From assembly GCA_002308435.1 (NCBI GenBank), contig DBUY01000060.1:1-20513 (forward strand): 20,513 nucleotides of DNA. Direction: 5' to 3'. Made by a program: the position numbers and the translations under genes. This document shows, piece after piece, positions 7,544-15,907 of this stretch (position 1 is its first letter; every line of letters begins with the position of its first letter). A model generated the notes under the pieces. The model worked only from the letters and a program-made list of their open reading frames with translations, was not told the DNA's origin and did no database searches. Source of the stretch: Proteobacteria bacterium UBA1278. GTDB taxonomy: Bacteria; Pseudomonadota; Gammaproteobacteria; Comchoanobacterales; Comchoanobacteraceae.

Positions 7544-8770
7544 AACGATCGGAGTAACAGATCGTAGAAATGGAGGAACACCAAGCCGTTGATAATACTT
7601 CTTTAATCGGCTGGCTGACATAAAGTCAAGTTTCGATTTTCTATCAAATAATAACTGATAATCAGTGAGGTCGGTTTGTGATGTGGCAAAGACCAATCGG
7701 CAATCATTTGGACACTGATAGATGAATGACGATATAGATACTTGAGACAAAAAATGATCCGCAGGAACGGAAATAAAATAACCAGCCGGATAAATGAAGA
7801 TATCATTTCGATATATACGCAAAGAAAATTGATGAGTCGTGAATAGACATTCACGGCCTTGTTGCGCAGTTTCTATTTGATTCAACAAAACATCAAGCTG
7901 CCGCCGAGAAGGGAGATACCATTGCTGCTGAGATACATAAGCCCTTATCAGCAAATGGCGCTCTGCTCGTCTCAAGCTATTGAACGCACAACGATCTATA
8001 CAAAATAAGCCGAAGTGATTTCGGCTAATTTGAGATAATCGATCTAAAACATAGTAAGAGAGCATATCCCAGTCTGACTGTAGTGCAGAGACTGAATGAT
8101 TCATATTTTCAACCGAAGCGCTCCAACGATGACTCAGCAATGGCAGCACATGACTACGAAGATAATTGCGCGAATGTTTAGAATCAAGATTACTCGGATC
8201 GACAATAGTTAGAAGCTGTTTTGATCGGACATAATGATGACACTGAGATTTCTTATAGAGTAAAAGTGGGCGTAACAATTGAAGATGCGCACGTTGAATC
8301 AGACGACGCATACATCCTAGACCTGATAGCCCTGCGCCCCGTAGCAAATTCAACAAAAAGGTCTCAACTTGATCCTCAGCGTGATGACCCAAAACAATAC
8401 AACGCGGTAAATCACTCGATAGTGACTCAAACACTGCCCACCTCGCCTCGCGAGCTGAACACTCCGTTCCATTGCGATGATCAACAGTAACGTCATACGT
8501 CAAAAAATCAATTTCATACCGCGTAGCAAGATCACGACAGTGATCCTGCCAGCGGGATGACTGTGATTGAATACAGTGATTAATATGAACAGCAGTCAAC
8601 TGATGCTGAGTAGCACTCAGAACAAATTGACGCATGACAAAAAGACAACAGGTAGAATCGACACCGCCGCTCCAGCCACAAAAGAAATGCGTGGGCTTGA
8701 CGAATGACTGACGTAAAAATTGCATCAGCTCATCTAGCGGCAAGGCAGGATTGTTATAATTGATCGCCAT
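7499..8770 (-). CDS. tilS: tRNA(Ile)-lysidine synthetase TilS
   Basis: Ligates lysine to C34 of the CAU anticodon of a minor tRNA-Ile, using ATP, so that it reads AUA (cytoplasm; essential in most bacteria). The PP-loop SGGVDS is at residues 34-39 from the chosen start. GHHAEDQVETFLLNLLRG with GLSGLGCM follows, which is the characteristic second TilS motif. The C-terminal TilS domain ends with KKYYQRLGVPPFLRSVTPIV, matching the usual tail of the long (E. coli-type, about 430 residue) form. I chose ATG 8770-8768 (423 residues), with AAAG about 6 nt upstream. An in-frame ATG at 8782 and a TTG at 8815 are alternatives. The start lies inside the 3' end of accA (17-bp overlap), so translation is probably coupled. 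The 3' end overlaps the convergent orphan gene by 45 bp. Confidence 0.93.
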   Translation of the reverse strand: MAINYNNPALPLDELMQFLRQSFVKPTHFFCGWSGGVDSTCCLFVMRQFVLSATQHQLTAVHINHCIQSQSSRWQDHCRDLATRYEIDFLTYDVTVDHRNGTECSAREARWAVFESLSSDLPRCIVLGHHAEDQVETFLLNLLRGAGLSGLGCMRRLIQRAHLQLLRPLLLYKKSQCHHYVRSKQLLTIVDPSNLDSKHSRNYLRSHVLPLLSHRWSASVENMNHSVSALQSDWDMLSYYVLDRLSQISRNHFGLFCIDRCAFNSLRRAERHLLIRAYVSQQQWYLPSRRQLDVLLNQIETAQQGRECLFTTHQFSLRIYRNDIFIYPAGYFISVPADHFLSQVSISSFIYQCPNDCRLVFATSQTDLTDYQLLFDRKSKLDFMSASRLKKYYQRLGVPPFLRSVTPIVLCQGVMVGATIVTL

Positions 8771-9593
8771 GTAGACTTTCATGCGGTGATAGCAGACGTT
8801 GTTGCCGTTGAGCAATCAATTGCTCAGCAGGAATAGAGCAGAGCCGATCTAGCTGGACTTGTATATCATTACGCACTACTTGCAAGATCTGGCTGGGATC
8901 TTGGTGGGCACCACCCTGCGGCTCATCAATAATCGTATCGATAAATCCTCTGGATAACAGCGAAGGTGCCGTAACAGCCATCATTTCACTTGCCTTATCC
9001 ATATGCTGTTTATCTTTCCAAAGAATACCCGAACAACCTTCAGGAGAGATAACAGAGTACACTGAGTATTGAAGCATTGCTGTATAATCAGAGACCCCCA
9101 TCGCCATCGCACCACCACTCATGGCTTCGCCGATCACATAGACTAGAATAGGGACAGAAAGACCTGTCATTAGCACGATATTAGAAGCAATCGCCTCACT
9201 TTGATTGTGCTGTTCAGCATCAACACCTGCATGCGCACCTGGGGAATCCAAAAAGATAATCAAGGGCATCTGGTAACGCTCTGCTAACTGGTAACAACGC
9301 CCAGCTTTTCGATAGCCTTCTGGACGAGGCATCCCAAAATTATGCGCGATACGGGAATCTAAATCGTGACCTTTCTCTTGGCCGAGCAACATCACTGCTC
9401 GATCATTGAACATTGCAGTCCCAGCGAGCACTGCACGACAATCACCAGACATGCGATCGCCATGCAATTCATCGAAATCATCAAAAGAGTGTAAATAAAA
9501 TGATGAATGTGGACGCTCAGGATGACGTGCAAGCTGAACAGTATCCCATGGGCTTAGCGCATCACAGGGTTCAGCTTGTATCTTATCTGACAA
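8754..9593 (-). CDS. accA: Acetyl-CoA carboxylase carboxyltransferase subunit alpha, short N-terminus
   Basis: With AccD it transfers carboxyl from biotin to acetyl-CoA, giving malonyl-CoA for fatty-acid synthesis. Seen: LARHPERP (21-28), FDDFDELHGDR (37-47), NFGMPRPEGYRKA (85-97), the SPGA segment with QSEAIA (118-136), SGGAMAMG (159-166) and YSVISPEGCSGILW (179-192). It has 279 residues against about 319 in E. coli; the deficit is N-terminal, with the helical extension before the QLARHP region about 40 residues shorter. The start is TTG at 9593-9591, decided by AGGAG 7 nt upstream; no in-frame ATG lies upstream within the short gap to rpsA. Two conserved loops are altered: PGAHAGVDAE replaces the usual PGAYPGVGAEE, and GEAMSGGA replaces GEGGSGGA near the oxyanion hole. 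It lies in an operon 27 bp after rpsA and overlaps tilS. Confidence 0.93.
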   Translation of the reverse strand: MSDKIQAEPCDALSPWDTVQLARHPERPHSSFYLHSFDDFDELHGDRMSGDCRAVLAGTAMFNDRAVMLLGQEKGHDLDSRIAHNFGMPRPEGYRKAGRCYQLAERYQMPLIIFLDSPGAHAGVDAEQHNQSEAIASNIVLMTGLSVPILVYVIGEAMSGGAMAMGVSDYTAMLQYSVYSVISPEGCSGILWKDKQHMDKASEMMAVTAPSLLSRGFIDTIIDEPQGGAHQDPSQILQVVRNDIQVQLDRLCSIPAEQLIAQRQQRLLSPHESLHGDQL

Positions 9594-9600
9594 AACATCT

Positions 9601-9605
9601 CTCCT
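9601..9605 (-). promoter_or_regulatory. Shine-Dalgarno of accA deciding a TTG start
   Basis: AGGAG on the minus strand, followed by 7 nt and then TTG at 9593. An out-of-frame ATG lies within the spacer (9598-9596) and does not encode AccA. The strength and spacing of this site make the rare TTG start convincing. Confidence 0.7.
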
Positions 9606-9620
9606 AGCACAAGAAGCAAA

Positions 9621-11336
9621 TTAACTAGGATCTGTATCGTCTAGTTTCTTCTTGATCATATCACCAATACTACCTGAATCAACATCACGACTGGCCTGCA
9701 TCTTGTCATACTCTTGTTTGACATGATGCGAGCTCGATGATTTACTCATCGATAAGGGCAATAAATAGTTTCTTGATTCATGAAGTGTAACATAAGTGTC
9801 TAATGAATCACCTTCTTTAACATTCGCCGGGCATTCATCACTACGTATAATCCCATTAATTTGATCATTGACCTTAACAATCACGTTGTTCCCCTCAACT
9901 GAGCGAACAGTAACAGTAATTTTCGTATTTCTCGGCGTCTGTTCACAGAAGTCAGCAAACGGATCTGAGGTAATCTGCTTCGCGCCAAGAGATACACGCT
10001 CTCTTTCAGGATCAATAGATAATACGATGGCCTCGATTTCCTCTCCCTTTTTCATCTGGCGAATCATTTGCTCACCAGGCTCTGTCCATGATAAATCAGT
10101 TGCATGGATTAAACCATCAATACCGCCGTCAAGGCCAATAAAGACACCGAAATCAGTTATTGTCTTGATCTTACCCTTGATAATATCGTCCTTCTGATGA
10201 TTATTAGCAAACTCTGCCCATGGGTTCATTTGACATTGTTTGAGCCCGAGAGAGATACGACGCTTATTTTTGTCAATGTCAAGAATCATGACTTCGACCT
10301 CATCACCAACGTGGACAAGATTACTAGGTTTGACATTTTTATTGGTCCAATCCATTTCACTCATATGAACCAAACCTTCGATTGCATTTGTGATCTCCAC
10401 AAAACAACCATATTCCGTAATATTAGTGACCTTACCAAACACTTTACTATTCAATGGATATTGTTCTTGTAAATCTTCCCATGGATCCTCAGCAAGTTGT
10501 TTAAGTCCAAGCGATACGCGCTTTTTCTCACGATCAAAACTTAATACTTTTACGTCGATCTCATCACCAATTTGAATCAACTCACTTGGGTGCTTAATGC
10601 GCTTCCATGACATATCCGTAATGTGTAAAAGACCATCAATACCACCAAGGTCAACAAATGCGCCATAATCGGTAAGGTTCTTAACGATCCCTTTGACCGT
10701 GATTCCAACAGCTAGTGAATCCAATAACTTAGTCCGCTCCTCACTACCCTGCTCTTCAAGTATGCTACGGCGTGAAACGACAATATTGTTACGCTTCTTG
10801 TCTATTTTGACAACCTTGAATTCCATTTCTTGACCAACAAGAAAATCTTGGTTCTTCATTGGCTTGACGTCCACCTGTGAACCAGGCAAGAAACCTTTCA
10901 CAGAGTTAACAATGATAGAAAAGCCACCTTTGACACGGTCTGTTATACGACCTAAAACTGGCTTACCAGCATCATATGCTGCTTCAATATCTCGCCACTC
11001 TACCGCTTTTCTCGCCTTATCACGAGATAAGCATGTCTCACCGTAACCATTTTCAACCGACTCTAAATACAAATCGTAGTGGTCACCAACAGCAAGCGGT
11101 TTTTCAGCTTCATCAGCCTCAAATTCAAAGCGAGGGACAATAGATTCGGACTTCAACTCACTATCTACAACGATATAGTCTTTATTTACTTCAATGATTT
11201 GTCCACTAATAATGTTGCCATGTTTAATATCAAGATGGCCAATTTTCTCCTCAAAGAGGGCAACCAATTGTTCATCTGTCATCGATGAATTGGTTTCTGA
11301 TTTATTTTCTGTTGGTTGGGCTGATTCAGCAGTCAT
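9621..11336 (-). CDS. rpsA: 30S ribosomal protein S1
   Basis: Binds mRNA on the 30S subunit to promote initiation, especially on weak ribosome sites. The 571 residues contain six S1/OB repeats at about 36-105, 123-190, 208-278, 295-366, 382-453 and 469-533. The first two are diverged ribosome-binding types. Repeats 3-5 carry the typical pattern (LTDYGAFVDLGGIDGLLH, then DREKKRVSLGLKQ). The length is close to the 557 of E. coli, plus a short polar N-terminal extension (residues 1-18) and a C-terminal tail with Lys/Asp. The ATG at 11336 has AAGGA about 6 nt upstream. It starts 21 bp after the cmk stop, the classical cmk-rpsA pairing. The ihfB gene that often follows is absent; accA follows instead. 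Confidence 0.97.
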   Translation of the reverse strand: MTAESAQPTENKSETNSSMTDEQLVALFEEKIGHLDIKHGNIISGQIIEVNKDYIVVDSELKSESIVPRFEFEADEAEKPLAVGDHYDLYLESVENGYGETCLSRDKARKAVEWRDIEAAYDAGKPVLGRITDRVKGGFSIIVNSVKGFLPGSQVDVKPMKNQDFLVGQEMEFKVVKIDKKRNNIVVSRRSILEEQGSEERTKLLDSLAVGITVKGIVKNLTDYGAFVDLGGIDGLLHITDMSWKRIKHPSELIQIGDEIDVKVLSFDREKKRVSLGLKQLAEDPWEDLQEQYPLNSKVFGKVTNITEYGCFVEITNAIEGLVHMSEMDWTNKNVKPSNLVHVGDEVEVMILDIDKNKRRISLGLKQCQMNPWAEFANNHQKDDIIKGKIKTITDFGVFIGLDGGIDGLIHATDLSWTEPGEQMIRQMKKGEEIEAIVLSIDPERERVSLGAKQITSDPFADFCEQTPRNTKITVTVRSVEGNNVIVKVNDQINGIIRSDECPANVKEGDSLDTYVTLHESRNYLLPLSMSKSSSSHHVKQEYDKMQASRDVDSGSIGDMIKKKLDDTDPS

Positions 11337-11357
11337 GCTTTTTCCTTATTAACGTGC

Positions 11358-12080
11358 CTACACGTCGCTGGTTAAAGGTTTGTGGATGGCCTTCACTTGG
11401 TAAAGTGCCTCGTATATTTTCTGTTTAACAGACGTAATGCTCAACTGAGAGGTATCAATCACCAACACATCCTCACCTGATAGGGTTTGGTAAGCCTGTT
11501 GTTGATCACGTACGTCTCGTCTCGACTGCATCTGCGCAACGTCGGCTATTTTAACATCATTTCCGCAACGATTCAACTGATTATAGCGCCTCTGTACGCG
11601 CACTTCCTCGTCAGCAGTTAGATATACTTTTAGGGTAGCTTCTGGGAAAACAACACGTCCCATATCACGACCCTCAGCAACCAATCCCGGGGCAATCAAG
11701 GCAGATCGCTGAACAGCTAGCAACTGCTCCCTGATTTCGGTAATTCCTGCAAGCTCTGATGCTGTACGACCCACTTCCTCCGTGGACAAACGCTGCGTTA
11801 GGTCCTCATTTGCAGCAAGCACAATCACTTCGCCTGATTGGCTAACACGACAAGTTAAATTGGTCAGCTCGAGCTGTAGAACGTGGTTAACCGTTGTGTC
11901 ACCCTTGACCATAAAACGACCAGTTAATTGGCAATGCGCCAGATAACGATAAAATAAACCACTGTATAGAGCGCGCCAGCCGAGATCTAAAGCAATTTGT
12001 GAGGTAATACTCGTCTTACCAGTGCCACTGAGCCCATCAATGGTTAAAACTGGAAGCTTTGAATGAGGCGTTGAGTTCAT
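11358..12080 (-). CDS. cmk: Cytidylate kinase
   Basis: Phosphorylates CMP and dCMP with ATP (pyrimidine salvage, cytoplasm). The 240 residues show the P-loop GLSGTGKT (16-23), the GRDMGRVVFPEA motif (137-148), the R..RD segment of the lid (about 187-192) and VIDTSQLSI (207-215), all in the expected order; family length is about 225-230. It differs from consensus in places: the P-loop is normally GPSGAGKG, the LDSGxxYR motif reads LYSGLFYR (38-45) with Tyr for Asp, and the stretch after RD is DQQQAYQTL instead of the Arg/Pro-containing form. The ATG overlaps the serC TGA in an ATGA arrangement, indicating translational coupling. It lies immediately upstream of rpsA. Confidence 0.93.
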   Translation of the reverse strand: MNSTPHSKLPVLTIDGLSGTGKTSITSQIALDLGWRALYSGLFYRYLAHCQLTGRFMVKGDTTVNHVLQLELTNLTCRVSQSGEVIVLAANEDLTQRLSTEEVGRTASELAGITEIREQLLAVQRSALIAPGLVAEGRDMGRVVFPEATLKVYLTADEEVRVQRRYNQLNRCGNDVKIADVAQMQSRRDVRDQQQAYQTLSGEDVLVIDTSQLSITSVKQKIYEALYQVKAIHKPLTSDV

Positions 12081-13141
12081 ATCTTATCTCCATATGCGTT
12101 TAAAAAGCCAATGAGACGCTCATATGCATCATCATCAATACCGTGATAAAGATTAACTCTCACACCACCAACCGCTGCATGACCTCGCAATCCGTATAAT
12201 CCGTTTTTCTCAGCTGCATCAAGAAAAGCAGAGAGACCAGAAGGCACATCGAAGCAGATATTTTGCGTCGAGCGACAAGCAGCTGGCACCCGACATTTAT
12301 AACCAGGCTGATTATCTAACAACTGGTATAATCGGGATGCGCGCTCACACTGCCGAGCTGATAGCGCCGACATCCCACCCTGGGCATCCATCCAACACAG
12401 CATATGCCACAACACATCCATACAAACCAGCGGTGGTGTCGAGTAAAGAGACTCGTGCTGAGCAATTGATTGGTACGACTGCAGCGGCATCAAATCAGGC
12501 GCACAGTGTGCCAGCAAGCCCTCATGGCAAATGACAATTGTCATACCAGCGACACCTAAGGCTTTACTGGTTTGCATGAACAACATTTGGTAATCCGTGA
12601 CATCAATTTGGCGAAAGCCCATCTGCGAGGTGGCATCAGCAACAGCACAAGGGTGTGATTTCACTGAAATCGGCAAATGGTGACCATCCACAGTTTCATT
12701 GAGCACAGTAAATAACATCTCTCGATCATCAGCAGTTGCTATTTTTGTTCTCATCTCTTGGTGGACGTCTACCTGGACGCGTGTGAGGCGATCAGGGCAA
12801 AAAGCTTCTATCGTATCAGCCCAAGCACGGGCCCAGTGGCCTGACTCTAGGATCGAAAAACGATAACGATGCGAAAAATTCAACAACATCTGTTCATACT
12901 GATGGCGGGCACCACCAGCAAGAAAGAGTAATCGATACTGTTCTGGGATATTGAACAGTGCGCGAAAACATTCAGATATCTCACGCTGCCTAGCGAGTGA
13001 TAAAGGGTGCCGATGAGATAGTTCATAGAATCGCAGTTCACACTGATGGCCCACCAATGTTTGTGATGAAAACCGGGAGAGAACCTCACGAGGAAGTAGC
13101 GCAGGCCCAGCACCAAAATAAACACCTGATTGGGTCAACAT
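12077..13141 (-). CDS. serC: Phosphoserine aminotransferase
   Basis: PLP-dependent transamination of 3-phosphohydroxypyruvate with glutamate, giving phosphoserine; the same enzyme family also serves PLP biosynthesis. The 354 residues (family about 360) show FGAGPALLPREVL (9-21), ELSHRHP (40-46), LFLAGGARHQ (72-81), NETVDG (148-153), VADATSQ (167-173) and the PLP lysine in QTSKALGVAGMT (Lys193). Near the C-terminus GLRGHAAVGGVRVNLY (317-332) matches the conserved substrate-binding tail. The lysine context is normally QKN-GPAG, so the protein is diverged but complete. The ATG at 13141 has a good ribosome site (AAGGGA) upstream and starts 36 bp after gyrA. It overlaps cmk by 4 bp. No aroA lies between serC and cmk. 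Confidence 0.93.
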   Translation of the reverse strand: MLTQSGVYFGAGPALLPREVLSRFSSQTLVGHQCELRFYELSHRHPLSLARQREISECFRALFNIPEQYRLLFLAGGARHQYEQMLLNFSHRYRFSILESGHWARAWADTIEAFCPDRLTRVQVDVHQEMRTKIATADDREMLFTVLNETVDGHHLPISVKSHPCAVADATSQMGFRQIDVTDYQMLFMQTSKALGVAGMTIVICHEGLLAHCAPDLMPLQSYQSIAQHESLYSTPPLVCMDVLWHMLCWMDAQGGMSALSARQCERASRLYQLLDNQPGYKCRVPAACRSTQNICFDVPSGLSAFLDAAEKNGLYGLRGHAAVGGVRVNLYHGIDDDAYERLIGFLNAYGDKI

Positions 13142-13177
13142 ACAGTCCCTTTCTCAGCACGAACCATCAGTCTAGTG

Positions 13178-15781
13178 TTATTCATCATGAGATGTATTAT
13201 CCACTACCTCAGAGTCTAGTGGAACAACTACGTCAGCATTTTCATGCTCAGCTGATACAACCTCCTCAATAGATTCAAGCACCTGGCAGCCGACCACCCG
13301 ATCGTCGCTAAGCTGGATCAGTCGAACACCTTGTGTATTACGCCCCAATATAGAGACTGTGCTAGCAGCCATTCGTATAATTGCGCCATTATTAGTAATC
13401 AAAAAGAAATCATGATCATCAGCAACTTGAACAGCCGTAACCAGAGTGCCATTACGCTCGCTGGTGTTAATCGCAATCACACCTTGTCCACCCCGACCGA
13501 TACGGCTAAATTCATCGACTCGGGTACGCTTCCCATAACCGTTTTCTGTTGCCATCAATAAATTCTGGCTCGGGTCAACAGCAATCAGCGTAATCACCTT
13601 CTGCGCCGGCTTTAAGCGAATACCAATCACACCCTGAGATGTTCTACCTGTCTCGCGTATGTCACTGGCTTTAAATCGAATCGCTTTACCGGCTGAGGAA
13701 AACAACATGACATCTTGATCTAATGCCATCAACACCACACCAATTAGCTGGTCTTCAGGCTTCATGGTAATCGCAATAATACCAGATGAGCGAACATTAG
13801 CGAATGCACTCAAAGGCACCTTCTTCACCAAGCCACACTGTGTTGCAAATACGCAATATCGATCGTCAGAGAAATCTCGAACCGGCATAATTTCTTGTAT
13901 CAACTCGCCATCCTGTAACGGCAGATAATTATTCGCCGGTCGCCCTTTAGCAGCTCGACTAGACAAGGGAATACGACGCACAGGCAGCTTATAGACGCGC
14001 CCCATATTGGTAAAGCAAAGAAGATCTTGGTGTAAAGTAGCAATCCATAGACTATCTATGACATCATCAACCTTGGTTTGCCCGGCAGACTTTCCTTTTC
14101 CACCACGTCGCTGTACCTTATATTCTTCAACGCTTTGCGCTTTTAAATATCCTTGGTTTGACTTTGTAACCACCACTGGATCATCTGGTATTAGATCCAA
14201 ATCATCGAGATCGCAATGCTCATCATTGATCACCGTACGACGAGGCGTCGCGAACTTTTCTTTTATTTCTACGAGCTCCTCGCGTATGACTGCCATAAAT
14301 CTGGCGTAATCACCAAGAATTGCGAGTAGCTCACGAATTTTATCGACAATGGACTTGAACTCATCAATAATTTTTGTTCGCTCTAAACCAGTAATACGAT
14401 GTAAACGCAAATCAAGAATAGCCTGCGCTTGAGTTTCACTTAACTGATAGCCTTGATCATTAGCACCATAGTCCCCATAAAGATTAGGAACATAAAGTAG
14501 ATCACGCTCGAGGTCTGCAAGCGGAAAATGCGCCATAGACCAACGTTGCGCCAACAAGGCAGTTTTAGCTTCAGCAGGGCTACCCGCAGATCGAATCATT
14601 TGGATGACATCGTCAAGGTTACTGATGGCGACCGCTAAACCCTCGAGAATATGTGCCCGCTTACGTGCCTTAGATACCTCAAACTCAAGTCGACGGCGAA
14701 CGACCTCACGACGATGCTCGATAAAAGCAGTCAAAATCTCCATCAATGGCATACATCGCGGCCGGTCTCGATCTAGACAAACCATATTGATGCCATATAC
14801 ACACTGTAAAGGTGTTAATGAGAATAACTGGTTGAGTATCAATTCAGCGCTCTCACCTCGCCGACACTCAATAACAACACGCATACCTTTTCGGTTCGAC
14901 TCGTCGCGTATGGCCGTTATACCATCAACCTTTTTTTCTCTAACTAATTGGCCAATTTTTTCACAGAGCTTTGCTTTATTCACAGCATACGGCAACTCAG
15001 TGATAATAATGGTTGATTTGTTGAGTTTATCGTTGTGTTCGAAATCAGCCTTGGCACGCATGTAGATTTTGCCACGACCGGTTTTGTAGGCGTCAACGAT
15101 GCCAGAGCGACCACTCACAATACCAGCCGTGGGGAAATCAGGCCCATGAATCAAGCCAAGAATATCTGCTAGTGAACAATCTGGTTGATCAATCAGTAGA
15201 ATCAAAGCATCCAGTACCTCACCAAGATTATGTGGTGGAATATTGGTAGCCATCCCCACAGCAATTCCGGAAGAACCATTGACAAGAAGGTTAGGAATTT
15301 TAGTCGGCAACACCAGAGGCATCATCTCTGTGTTGTCAAAGTTTGCTACGAAATTCACCGTATCCTTATCAAGATCTGCAACTATCTCATGTGAGATTCG
15401 TGCCAAGCGAATCTCTGTATAACGCTCTGCAGCCGGACTATCTCCATCAACAGAACCAAAGTTACCATGACCATCAATCAATGGATCACGCATTGAGAAG
15501 TCTTGAGCCAAACGGACAATTGCATCATAAATGGCCAAATTTCCATGCGGGTGATATTTACTCATCACCATCCCGACAATACGCGCTGATTTCTTGTATG
15601 CTTTATTCCAGTCATTCCCCTCTTCATACATAGAGTACAAAACACGACGATGCACAGGCTTTAACCCATCACGCACATCCGGTAATGCTCGCCCAACAAT
15701 AACGCTCATAGCATAGTCTAGGTAGGACTTTTTTATCTCGCTCTCAAGGCTTGTTGGAATTATTTGGCGACTTTCTGGCAT
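13178..15781 (-). CDS. gyrA: DNA gyrase subunit A
   Basis: Breakage-reunion subunit of gyrase, which introduces negative supercoils. The 867 residues from ATG 15781 begin with the typical RALPDVRDGLKPVHRR. The catalytic tyrosine is Tyr121 in RYTEIRLARI. The GyrA box QRRGGKG is at 557-563, followed by the six-bladed C-terminal domain and an acidic tail. I preferred this ATG (AGG about 9 nt upstream, family-like N-terminus) over an in-frame GTG at 15859 that would add 26 unrelated residues. The quinolone-determining region reads HPHGNLAIYD (77-86): Asn81 and Leu82 occupy the places of E. coli Asp82 and Ser83, while the Asp87 equivalent (Asp86) is retained. It is first in the gyrA-serC-cmk-rpsA-accA-tilS series. 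Confidence 0.97.
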   Translation of the reverse strand: MPESRQIIPTSLESEIKKSYLDYAMSVIVGRALPDVRDGLKPVHRRVLYSMYEEGNDWNKAYKKSARIVGMVMSKYHPHGNLAIYDAIVRLAQDFSMRDPLIDGHGNFGSVDGDSPAAERYTEIRLARISHEIVADLDKDTVNFVANFDNTEMMPLVLPTKIPNLLVNGSSGIAVGMATNIPPHNLGEVLDALILLIDQPDCSLADILGLIHGPDFPTAGIVSGRSGIVDAYKTGRGKIYMRAKADFEHNDKLNKSTIIITELPYAVNKAKLCEKIGQLVREKKVDGITAIRDESNRKGMRVVIECRRGESAELILNQLFSLTPLQCVYGINMVCLDRDRPRCMPLMEILTAFIEHRREVVRRRLEFEVSKARKRAHILEGLAVAISNLDDVIQMIRSAGSPAEAKTALLAQRWSMAHFPLADLERDLLYVPNLYGDYGANDQGYQLSETQAQAILDLRLHRITGLERTKIIDEFKSIVDKIRELLAILGDYARFMAVIREELVEIKEKFATPRRTVINDEHCDLDDLDLIPDDPVVVTKSNQGYLKAQSVEEYKVQRRGGKGKSAGQTKVDDVIDSLWIATLHQDLLCFTNMGRVYKLPVRRIPLSSRAAKGRPANNYLPLQDGELIQEIMPVRDFSDDRYCVFATQCGLVKKVPLSAFANVRSSGIIAITMKPEDQLIGVVLMALDQDVMLFSSAGKAIRFKASDIRETGRTSQGVIGIRLKPAQKVITLIAVDPSQNLLMATENGYGKRTRVDEFSRIGRGGQGVIAINTSERNGTLVTAVQVADDHDFFLITNNGAIIRMAASTVSILGRNTQGVRLIQLSDDRVVGCQVLESIEEVVSAEHENADVVVPLDSEVVDNTSHDE

Positions 15782-15810
15782 AATTATTGGCCTGATTAAT
15801 ACATGCCCAT

Positions 15811-15819
15811 ATGATACCA
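15811..15819 (-). promoter_or_regulatory. Extended -10 promoter element for gyrA
   Basis: On the minus strand TGGTATCAT gives an extended -10 (TGn plus TATCAT, 5 of 6 to consensus), 29 bp before the gyrA ATG. No good -35 lies 16-18 bp upstream, which fits the extended -10 class. It may drive the whole gyrA-to-tilS operon. Confidence 0.42.
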
Positions 15820-15907
15820 CATCTCGAAAACAACTACTACTCTCAGACTCATCAGACACGCTAGATTTAATGGAAAGCTAATGCAAGATTACTCTACTCA
15901 ATCAGAC

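Noticed and set aside
8771..8815. Longer TilS starts at ATG 8782 or TTG 8815
   Set aside because: ATG 8770 has a better-placed purine-rich site and already leaves 33 residues before the PP-loop, which is enough for the family. ATG 8782 remains possible.
9868..10575. Several plus-strand reading frames antisense to rpsA
   Set aside because: They are frame shadows of the strongly conserved six-repeat S1 gene, without recognisable products or ribosome sites.
15782..15859. N-terminal extension of GyrA from an in-frame GTG at 15859
   Set aside because: The 26 extra residues do not resemble GyrA, and the candidate extended -10 promoter lies inside this stretch. The ATG at 15781 gives the family-typical N-terminus.
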